From Psettodes erumei (taxonomy: Eukaryota; Chordata; Actinopteri; Pleuronectiformes; Psettodidae), in assembly GCA_016785225.1 (NCBI GenBank), contig JAFBJZ010000654.1:98328-162327 (forward strand): a stretch of DNA of 64,000 nt, in the 5' to 3' direction. Of the stretch, positions 11,900 through 23,800 are shown piece by piece; position 1 is the stretch's first letter; each line of letters begins with the position of its first letter. Made by a program: the position numbers and the translations under genes. The notes under the pieces were generated by a model, which did no database searches, had not been told where the DNA came from, and worked only from the letters and a program-made list of their open reading frames with translations.

Positions 11900-14800
11900 C
11901 TGTAAGGAAAGACAGAGTGTTAGTGTGGAGGACCCGCTCATGTACGGCAGGTCAGTCGAACTTTGATTTTCTCAATATGTCAGAGCACTGAATGTGCACA
12001 GATGGAAAATTAGTGAAGGTTCATTGTGGCTGCAGGTCTTTCTCAAAGTGCAATGGGCCTCTGCTGCTCTTTGTTCTGGTACTGTGATGTGCGCCTTCAC
12101 CTGTGGTAAACTCTCTCTCTCTCTCTCTCTCTCTCTTTATTGATCATTAATGCAAAATACAAGTCAGTGCCTGACATGTATTTATTGATGATTTACATTT
12201 CTCCACTATTGATTTGCTGAACAGATCTGAAAGAGGTGTACCTTTGTGTCCTGTTACCAGTTTGAATTTAAGAAAAATATCAGCAGACAACAAGACTGGC
12301 CCAGCAATGCAAAAAGCGCCTGTGGATCGATGTGCTTTTGTAACAGAGTAGTGATTTCTGGGGCTTTCGAAAAGTTCAAACATTCCAGGAAATTGATTTT
12401 CAGAAAAAGAAAAAGACTGCACTATGCAATACCAATGTTTAAGCTTATTCAATTGAAAGCAAAACTTCCGGTTTTCAAAATTGTATAAGCGCATAATGAT
12501 AAGAATCATTGTTATCCATTGGTTATATCCTTTTTGTAGTCACAGTTGCAGACGGAAAGCAGAATACAGCTGAAAGCTGAATAAGCTCCCCTGAGAAAAC
12601 TCATTATGTGACTGATGTTTAGAAAGTCAGGATGAAACCTAATTGGGGTGAAATCTTCACACATTTTTCTATTCCTCCACACTTAAAGGAAGAGTGTGAG
12701 GCGAGGGAGTGAGTTAGACGTGTCTTATGGAATAGGAGAACCGACTGAGTGGGCGGCACAAGGGGTGGGGTGGGGGTTGAGGCTTCCCCACAGACAGACC
12801 GGGCCAAAATACAGCAGCAGGCCAGAAATGCAGAGGAGGGGGCTGGACGTAACACAACTTAATTGTTCAGTCCGAGCTGACAGGCTTGTTAAGCCCCGAG
12901 ACGTTTTCAGCAGAACTCCTTTAACACCGAGAGGAAATAATGAAGAGGGAGGGGATGTGGAGAGACTGAAATGACAGCAGCAGCGGCTGACTCAGTGTTC
13001 ACGGCAGGTGCAGCCTCGAGAACGCCCACACAGGGTATTAGTCTCTCACGCAGGAGCAATTGCTAGAAGAGAAATGTTTTCAACTGCAACTCACACACAC
13101 ACATATATGTGTTGAGACCGTATGGAATCACTCAGTTTGAGTTTCCGAAGGCTGACATTAGACCGATAGGACCAGTGGTCAGCATTCAGTGGCTTTTTCT
13201 GTTACTTCATTTTCACTGATAAAGATTACAGTATTTGTACTGAGATCTCAGATGGGACTCAGTACTCAGATCATCACTTGACACCAAGGGAGCAAAGGTC
13301 CATGTCAGCATACATCATAGATGAATATAAAGCTAACACACAGGCTATCGTACCAGGCCATTACTCCCAAATTTACCACAGGCTTACCATTCTCTGTGTC
13401 TTGGCAGGTCTGCGTACACTGTAGGAGTAGTAGTTGAGCATTGCGTACTCGATCATGGCAGCGAAGACAAACAGGAAGCAGACGGTGACAAACAGGTCCA
13501 TGGCCGTCACGTAGGACACTCTGGGGAGGGAGTTTCTGGCCACTGTGCTCAGGGTGGTCATGGTCAGCACTGTGGTGATTCCTTGGCGGGAAAGAGCAAA
13601 ACTTTATCAAGAGAATTCTCTAACTGACTGCATGGTGAATTTCTGGTCGATGCTGTGTTGACCCATGTGGAAGTCAGAGATTATATAACAGGTTTATTAA
13701 TCACTATTAATAATGCATGTGGGGTATTCTGGGTAGATGTCCCCATTCTTGCATCCATCCTGTCTACTATTAAACACCCACAACGGGTGTGGTGCAGCAA
13801 AATCACTGAAATGTTCTTTCCTCCTTTCCCCAGCCGAATAATATATATATATATGGAGAGAGAGAGAGAATCGATTTGCAAGTATTATCCAGTAGAGCCA
13901 CATCAGTATTATGAGGCAAATCCTGGAACCTCCATAGCTAAATCATGACTTAAATCTGATGTGGCTCAAGCAGTGCAGCTGTAACGCAGCGAGCTGGACC
14001 TCTGTTCCTGTGTATATGTGACGGTAATGAATTCATTCAAGTTTTAAAACCTCAGCCACAGAGGGAAATGCCAGACATGGCACGGCTACAGCTGAGACTA
14101 CTGGTAAGAGGTAACTCCAAACACTGGGGCAAAGTCACCTGATTTAATATGCACATAGTGAGTAAAAGTCTTACTCGGCTTACTAAATGTATGAGTTACA
14201 GCAGTTTTACATAATGGTGAATATACTGTATATATGTTCTGAGTCATTATGCAAAATACTGAAGTCAAACATCTGACCCAGCGAGTCAGTATTATGAGAT
14301 ACTCCTTACCAGTTAAGGTGTAATATGTCAAAACTATGAGCTAACTAGTACTTTGAATTACTCTCATAGTTCAGTGTCAGTATTTTGGTCTACAGTGAGT
14401 ACTTTTACTGTGGAGATTGGCCTCCATACACACACAACACAAGACATGACAACCCGCTGGGATTTGTTTTTCACGTGTGGAGTGAAAGGCCACATTATGC
14501 TGACCGTTAACTTCCTGTCGGACGTATGGAGCGTGCTCATTAGTCGGCCTCTGGAGAAGCAAAGCTCCCATCAGTCCACTTGTCTTTTAATGGCAGTGAT
14601 GACTGATAGACACAAGGCTGTTACTCTCCATTAGCTCGGCTTTGTCAGTGGAAACCAACGCTGAATTGAAAATGTCTTTGGGGGGGTTACTTGCATTTAC
14701 TCAAATTGTTGTAACATTGTGTAAAGTGTCTTTTATCTGTAGCAATAATTAGCTGTCACACAATAAATATTTGGGATAGCTTTGAATTGTTTCATCAGTG

Positions 14801-17800
14801 CCATTGTCTGAGAAATGACTCCCGTGGTGTCACAGATTATTGTGTACGCTTGGTGAAATGAAATCAATTCTTTCAAAAGAAGATGAACCCGGTGACATTA
14901 ATGCCCACTGGGGGAGTAGATATCTGCTCTTCGTGCCGCGTCTTCACACTTCCTCTCTCCTTCTCGCCTCCCTGTGTCTTTCATCCTCATCTCCTGCATG
15001 TCTTTCATCAGCGTGTGCCACTGTTTTTGCCTGCGGTTTCCATAGAGACGAGTTGCTCCCATCTATTTCAAGCTACCTCCTCTGGTCTACTGCTCGTCTA
15101 GACCCCCCCCCATGCTCATTAGATTTAAGCTCCCAACTCAGTAAATGAACAACTCCCTGCTTCTAATACCTTAAATCTAACTATCTGTTCGTAATCCCAG
15201 TGCACTGTAAACACTGTGAGCTTGTAGACACCACTGTTTTCGTTTGTTTTGGTTTTTTCCTTTTTCATCACAAGCTACCCACTGGCTGCTCACAGTTTGG
15301 GCTGCTGTTTCAAATCAAGGTCATGAGATTTCTTTGTACAGTTTAATGCATTCTGTGGGAATTGTCACTACACGATGCCATAGCAACCGGGTGATTCCTG
15401 TCTGTGCAGGCAATAGGAGCAACATATAAAGTCTCCCATCTTCAGACCACAAACAGAGGACCATCACATAGAAGCATGTTGACAGCAAATATGCTACAGA
15501 TGTCCACGGTGTGCAAAGTCATTTTGATGCAATTTGGTACTGTCTGCATCATTCCAATGCAGCAACATCAACAAAGTGTTGTGTTTGAGATGCTGTTTTT
15601 GACTGGTACACATCACATACATAAAAGGTGTCAGTATGTTTTGTGCTGAACAATTAGAAACCAGAAATATCAATTTTCTTGCAGTTGGTTAATTGACCTT
15701 GCTTGAAATGTCCTTGTGTGCCACTGTGATGTTCTGTATTAGATGGATAACTCTGTATCGTGTGATGATGGATGTTACCACCTAGTTCAATTAACCCCAG
15801 AACCCCAGTGCTTTGGGGTCGGCTTATTTCCCCGTCAGAACCCCTTCTGTATCTCTGCTAAGATCCATCTGAGGTGCAGCGATAGAGGTCTTATGGGAAT
15901 CAGCCTGAGCTGCTAATCAAACATCCTGCTGCTAAAGAAGCAGCAGGTGAGGGACAGCTCTTTGGAAATACCACCTGGTACATGTTAGCAGCGTGTCAGG
16001 GCACATAGCATAGAGGGGTGGAGGCAGTGGCTTCACCTGCCCTTCTCTTGGACTTCAACCGATCCCCCTGTCTCTCTAATCTGACATCTCTCCCTGCTGT
16101 AATGTACCAGGGGCCTTTGCTTTACACTCTTGTTTTGTCCGTCTCTTGGTCGCAGCTTCACTTGCTCTTATCTCTCCTGTCCCAGGTCTCAAAGAGGACT
16201 TGAAAACGGGAGCCACGTACTGGAGAAGAGAGGCTAAATGACTTTGCGTTGTTGAGCTGAATGGGGATGTTTATCCAGACTGGGGCGGACTGCTGCTCTG
16301 TTACCTGTTGTCTGAGGGAGATCACAGGCTTTTCATTGCCTTTGGTCATGTATCACGCTGCCACCCACACAGCTTTGACTGCTCTGGTTGTTGTCTACAG
16401 CGGGCAGACAGGCAGGTTGACAGGCACACACACACACACGCTAGCTGCGGCCGTGAAACAGAAAGCAGTAGGAATTCATTTAATCTAAGAGGAGTCATTT
16501 GGGCCAGCAACATGCTTGAGCAATAACGCCAGCTTATCGTTGAAGTGGATACAGCACGAGGCAAAGTTTTTTCTTGAACGAATAGGAATGGCCAGAACTC
16601 CTAACATAAATTCTTTATTACCACAGAGACGTTCCAGATGACCTTCTGAGGTATTGGCTGAGTGGTAGAGTGACGAAGGGCAGCAGCCACTGAGTGGAAT
16701 TAAAGTGCTTCAGAGTTGTGGGTACTGTCTCGACTTAACAGACGCCAGCGGTGAAGGTAGTTGGAGGTCGGAGAAGTCAGCTGGGGTTGAGTTCTCGGGT
16801 CAAGTGAAAAAAAATGAGGGTAGTGGAGTTTAATTAGTGCCAGTATCCTTCAACAACTACTAACAGTGCCAGAGAGCAAGGCAGGGAGCCCCAGCAGCGG
16901 AGCTAACAGTAAAACCGCTGTGTTCAGTGGCTGGATAAACATACCTGCTAACGATTAGCATGCTAGCTTTGGAGGCACTAGCATGGCCATTCAGTCTTAG
17001 CTCTGTTAAAGTACAGTCCACTCAGTGTGCGGGGGTGTGTGGACACTTACCTTGAATTTCCCCTACAACAGGAAGACATGAGCATCTTGCTCAACATCAC
17101 GAGCCACAGGAAAGCAAATGAACTGATGGCAGGCATGCAGCGAGGGAGGAAATCATTCAAAACAGTGACTCATGCAAAGAATAAGATACACAAATCCTGA
17201 ATAATTAATGAAAAAGGCCACTTCATGCACATTCAAAAGCACGGTGATACATTTATATTAAAATGAATATGAAAACGCACAGACACATGCGAAACAGTGT
17301 TTTCATTCATTTGTTGTCTTTCACTTCACAACAGTGTAAATTGATGTACAAGTTTTCCTGTCATATGATTCCTTTTGCCAAGATTAACTGCAGTGACAGT
17401 GACCCACCAAATAAGTTATTATTGTTTTTGGTATCGGGCAAGAAAAGAAATGATGATCAAATCTGGTGGTTGAAACAGAAGATCAACCTGAAAAGAGTAT
17501 TGTGACAAATTGCTGCTCCCACAGATGATGAAGACATGCAGGCCCCTTTGAATTTAAATGCTCCCCGCAGCTACATGGGTGGTGCTGTGATGTACCAAGG
17601 GCTGTTCTCGCAGGCGTAGCGTCGCTCTTGATCCAAAAGGAGACCCAGGAGAGGACCACGGTCAGGATACAGGGGATATAGGTCTGGATAGTGAAGTAGC
17701 CCATCCTTCTGCTGAGGTCAAAGTACACTGTCATCACAACATAGTCGCCTATCGAGAGAGACAACGGAGAACAGAAATGAGAGAACGATGTCAGCAGCAG

Positions 17801-20800
17801 TTGGCTTTCCAGACATGAAACATATATTTTAAATTCAGTGTGACTTACTCTGTACACTGGACACTTGAAAGACTTATTTCTCTGATCAATGGGTGCTGTC
17901 AGATAAACAATGAAACAAAATGGTGCTAATTTGTATTAGTTTGTGTTATTTTTTAACACCTGTTGTTGTTGTTTCAGACTCGTGGTGATGCCAGCAAAGC
18001 CCAAACTAAGGTAAGTGTAATTTGTTGTAAAGATCATTAAGGTGACAAGTGTCTCAGAGGTCAGTGAGCCTCATGAGATTCAAACCCTGGTTCTTAGGGC
18101 TGCTCGCCACTCTTCCAAGCAGCTGGGCTCCATGTGGAGTTAAATAAAGTTTTTCCTTTCCCTTCCTCTTCCCACGTTCCTTTTTCAGGAATGTTTCTCT
18201 TGTATTGCTCTTGTCACCTCACCTCCAAAATGGCCACAAACAAGTTTAACTGAAAAAAGTAATTTCAAACAGATTGGTTTTGTTGCCACCTTGTGGTGTT
18301 AATGTGAAGCTGCTACTGTAACAGCGCTTGAGTTTGGCCACCAATTTAACAGTCCTGACACAGGGTCAGGGCGGTTCTCAGCAAGTGCGGGGGCATTACT
18401 TGACATTTTCCGTTCCATTTGACATTTGCAGAGGCTGGAATGAAACTCCCTGCCCTCCACCCTCCTCTCTGCAAATGACTCCATGAGCACCACCAGTGTG
18501 ATCAGCCGGCACGAGGCCTTCCCGCCCAGGCTGATATCGCAGCACCGTCGCTCCAGCCATGCCACCGGCTCATCGACCTCACGGCCTGACACCCTCCCAC
18601 CACACCACAATGTTGCCCAGCCACAGGTAGCACCCCCAAATTGTGTGCATGTACACAAACACTGTGAAAAGCAACAATTACCTTCTTATGCATTTTTAAC
18701 ACGTATCATGATGCTGAGTGTATATAATACTCTATTCCCTGATGTTTTCTAAAGTCATTTTTCTAAATTTCCGACATAGTATCGTATGTCGTTTTAAGAA
18801 ATGCTCTTAAAACATGAAAAAACACATACTATACTATGTCGAAAAAATGACAACAAAAATACTGGTCTAAAACTGTTACAAAACATCAAGGAGTAATGTG
18901 TTGTATACACTCCATAGCATAATATGTGTTGAAAATTCATAAAAAAGTCATATTAGAGTATGTCTTAAAACATGAAAAAACAACATAATGTCTTTAAATG
19001 ATTCAACCAATCACAGATTAGAGCTTCACCTGTGACCAATACTGTAATTAACACATTCCCAGGTGTGTATAAAAAGAACCCCTGCACAGCGGCCCATTTG
19101 CTAAGGCCCACAGCTTGCAGATAGGATGGACAGTAGAAAAGTGGCAGGAGGTTGATTTTTCAGATAAATTATTGGGGGAAGAGTCAAGTGTGTCTCCTTG
19201 GGAAGCCATTGGAAGGCAGCTGAAGGAGTGTGGGAGTGTGAGGAGAAGTTGGAGTGACTGGCGTGAAGTTGCTCCAGTCCAACAGGTGGTGTTAGGGATC
19301 CTGAAGGCTGCCACTGCAAATGTGGCTCAAGGAAGAGCAAGTGGCGATCAGTGAGGGGAACTCAGATCACCTGCAGCAGGAAAAGGCAAAGACGCTGCAC
19401 TGGCAGACAACAAAGATGCAGCAACTCAGGCTCCACCAAAAGATGCTGCTGGTGTGAAGTGGATAATTCAAGTTTTATATTCATTTAATAATAGTAGTTG
19501 CATAATAAGTTATAGTAACAGTAGTAATAGTCGTAGGGAAATGTTTAATTTCATGAGTTGATTTGTCGTCATGTTCACCAGGCAACCATAAAATTGAATT
19601 TTACCTCATTTTGCATCCTATTTTGAAGATTTGTGTATATGCATTTATGTTTAAAGGTTTTCAACCTGAAAACAGAGAAATGTGTTGGAGGAAAAATCAC
19701 AGTTTGGGGTTGCATCCAGTATGGAGGTGTGCTACAGATCTGCAGAGTGGATGACAACATCAGCAGCCTGAAGTATGAAATTACATTCCACACCACAAAA
19801 AAGAGCAAGTTCTTCAGCAGGATGGTGTTCCTTCTCATACTTCAGCCTCCACATCAAAATTCCTGAAAGTGCAGAAGGTCAAGGTGCTCCAGGATTGGCC
19901 ACAGCCCATTCACCAGACATGAGCGTTATTGATCTGGGGTAAGATGAAGGAGACGGCTTGGAAGATGAAACCAAACAATCTTGACTCTGGGAGTCCTGCA
20001 GGACTGCTTTCTTTGCCATTCAAGAATAAATTGTGTGTCATTGCTGAGACATATGGAGTCATACATGATATTACTTCTCTTTCCCAAGGCACCATGGCTT
20101 TATGTTCTGATGTTGTTGTTGTTGTTGTAGCATGTTTGTATTCAAAATAAAGTATGCAAAAAGACCTTTCTGTCCTAATTAAATGAAATGGTATTTTTAT
20201 TTTGGTATAATATGCATAATCTAGAGGCCTTTTGCCTTTTCATATAAGTCATTTTTAATTCCAATTTAACTACAAGACATTTGTTTTTCCTACAACTTGG
20301 ACAAGTCACAAGACTTGTCAGGGACTGATGTTATAGCTGTCGTAGTTAAATTTAATTGTCTTTAGTTAAAAGATTTCATGATTTTGTCATGTAAAGGGAC
20401 ATTTTACAAATAAAGCTGAGTCTGTTAACAATCTGATGCTGCTCCTTCTTATCCCTCTCTAAATAATGCCAAGTACTCCTTCCTCCAGTATTCACAAATG
20501 AAGGTTCAGCTGTTAGAGAGCTGGATGGGGACACATTAAGCAGATCCAAGCACGTCTCTCGGAAGACAAACACTATGGCACAGACTAAAAGGAATTTATG
20601 CGTCTTACAAACAAGGTTAAGAGGGTTTAACAAAGACTGCACCGTGCTCTTTCTCTATCACCCTCGTTCATAATGCTTCACTTATTAAGTCATTAGATTC
20701 TGTTTTTATCTGCAAGGCTCACATGAAAGCTTTAATTAGTATTAGTATGCAGAGACTGTCCACCCTGTGACAATTACAGGTATAATTACTGGCACCTGTT

Positions 20801-23800
20801 GGAGAAACAATATTTCTCAAGCTGCCACTGCCTCGCAAACAACAAACTTAAATCAAATCATCAAAGAACACAAAGCCTAATAACCTTACTGGAATCATGG
20901 GAAAAGATTGAATATTAAACATGTTTAATCATAAATCTTGGTGATTGTCATTGGAAGACCTATTTGCCCTTACACCCAAGCAGAATACTTAAAAGCTTGC
21001 TGTTACATTATAGGCATGCCACTAATGTTGACCTGCGTAAAGTTCGGGGCACCGGTAGTTAAGTGACTCACACCAGCTCGAGTTGCTCGGTCTGCAGACA
21101 AAACTGACCTGATCCCTGTATTAAGAAACAGCATTCATGACCTTTGCTTGACCTTCCCTTACCTGCTGTCGTGGCCAGCACATCTGTGGTGTTTCTGAGC
21201 CCCATGAAGTCAAACTGGTAAAGCCTCCAGTATTTCTGATCTGAAGTTTCCACTGAGTTTCGCCTCCACTTGTACACAATCTCGTCCCGTGGGTAGCCAT
21301 CTGGAAACAACCAGAGGGAGCGTTTGGTAAAGAAGAAAGAGGCAGATAGAAGCAATGCAGGATGCATGGTTGAACAGCAAATGTTCACAGGCAGTTCAGT
21401 GGACTGAAATGAAACAAAATGTTTGAAATCTGCAGCACGGCAAACAAACAGCCATTCCAACATGAATGGCTAATTGGAATTTCAGTGGAATAATCTCACC
21501 AATTTCTACACATACATTTGTTTCAGGATGCTTATGAATTAAATGATATGATGATCTGATGGTAAAAACTGTGTGGCCTGTTTAACAGCACAAAATGGTC
21601 TTGGAGAGCCAGGCACATCCACTTCAGAGAAAAATAAGATGAAATCTCTTACTTTTTTATACATTGTTATGTTTAGTAGTATAAGGTTAGGCCTCTGCCA
21701 TAAACCCCATTGTTACGTAGAAAGACCTGCTTGAAATGGTTTAAAGGTGGAACCACTTTTGCCGTGTACTGATCCTGGACATGTTTAGTATAACATGCAG
21801 ATCCTTGCTGGGTTAAACACCTGCAAAAATGCAGGAGACACAAAGATGAGTGACAGCAATAAAGAGCAGGTGGCAGACACTGTTGGGCCCTGTAGTGGCA
21901 ACCAGACAAATTATGTAAATGGTCTCATTTGGAGGATAGCCCTCCATAACCAAGAAAAGCAATTACCATGATACAAGAGATGTTTTTTTCAAACTTTAAT
22001 ATCGATGGCAAAAGTTATTGCCATTATATTTCCCTTGGTGTGTTAGTACAATTATATTTACCACAAACAGTATTTATTGTTACTAGTGTATCTTCATGGC
22101 AAGAGATTGCGTGTCATATTTCATGCCTGAAGTAATATTTTATGAAGTGTTGCCGTGGCTACAGTATTTTAGCTGTCTGTCCTCCAAGCAGAGAGGACAG
22201 TGGTTGTCCAAATATTACTGTAAACAAGTGTGAGGATGTCTGCCACTGAAAAGTGTTTTCAAGACAAATAGAATTTGAATTCATCTCATTTTCCTTGCAA
22301 GGAGTCAAAAGGGGCAAAACAAGTAAAACCTAAATTTCGTCTTAATGGTCAATAGAATTTCAACAAAATAAGTACAACAGTTACCACAGATACCACAGGT
22401 TACCCAAATATGATTTAAATAGCTTTATATGATTTTACAAACTCTCTACACTTCATTTTTGTCTCAGCATGCTAACATGATAATACCCCAGACTCAATGC
22501 ATCTTTTCCAGATTCCAGAATGTTGGCGTAATTCCTTCCAAAAACAATCAGAAGTGATAAGAAAGATAACCAAGACCATTAGCCTGTTCATCATGTTCAT
22601 TATGTTCTCTCTCAATATATGAAATTGATTGCAGCTATAATGGGGAGATTTCTAATTTGCTTCATGATGTAGAGACGCAGAGAAGATTTAAAAAGCCTTG
22701 TGCTGTACGTTCCTACAACATCATAATCCATTAACAGCTTTGAGTGGTAAGAGAAAGATAACAGGCACAGCGTGTAAGAGGAATATGTGTTTGGACATTG
22801 GAAAGAAGCGAGGGACAATTGTGGCTTCATTATCAGATCTCCCCCTGGTGCACAGTGACTGAGAGAGACTATAAAACACCTCTGGTCTGCTTCTCTCTCT
22901 TTCTCTACAGCACATATTCATCTCGCAAACCATCTGCCATGTAATTTGTAAGGTGGCAACATCTTAATGCAAAACAGATGGAGACAACCCAAGTCCAAAC
23001 AATAGCTGCTCTGTTAGTTTATGTGCTTTCCTTTGGCACCCAAAAGCATCTTGTGTTATATTCTAATATAACACAATGACTTCTTTCCAACTTCTAAATG
23101 GATGAATAGTTTATCAAAGTCATCTGGAAAGCAGCTTGACATTTTCCAAAAGACTGACTCAAGTGCAGATGCAGAAGTCTGATAAACAGATCAAATAAAA
23201 TAATTCTGGACATTTTAATATAGATTTTATGAAACAGTTTTTTTTATCTTGATAAGGTGATTTTAATCAAATGGAGAGGATTAAACCTGTTAAACTTTGG
23301 CTGTTTTGAGCTTTTTATAATTTTATAATTTCAATTCTTCTTTAATTTGTGGAGAATCTTGCACAAATGGACGGACTAAAACATACACAGTAAAATGAGC
23401 ATATCATCAATAATCCTCAACATATTGTGGTAGCGGCAGTATTCAGCTTCGAATATCAAAAATAAATCTTCAGGGTTCGGTGCTATCAAAGACACCACCG
23501 GCTCATCCATTACGGCTACAGATAGAAAAAGTGTCCATCCACATGTTGATGGACTGAGACTGCAGGGGAAAAGGGTTATTACTGCAAATCCTTTCACTGA
23601 GAGCACACGTAATGGAGGCCCATTTGTAGTCAATAGCTCTTTCACTACCAACACTACTATAACATCCAAATTCATCACACTGTGAGCTTGAAAATAATCA
23701 GTTGAGAGGCGCTTCAATAGTGGCCCGCGTCAAATACTGCCACCTGTAGTCACACTAGGTAATGATCATCACCAAAATGAAATCATGTCTCACAGTGGTG

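Larger units (their letters stand above)
17749..21162 (-). other. gabrg3 intron 6
   Basis: 3414 bp. The most repeat-laden intron: exon-like GC segment, satellite-like DNA and the transposase relic, each listed separately. Confidence 0.8.
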
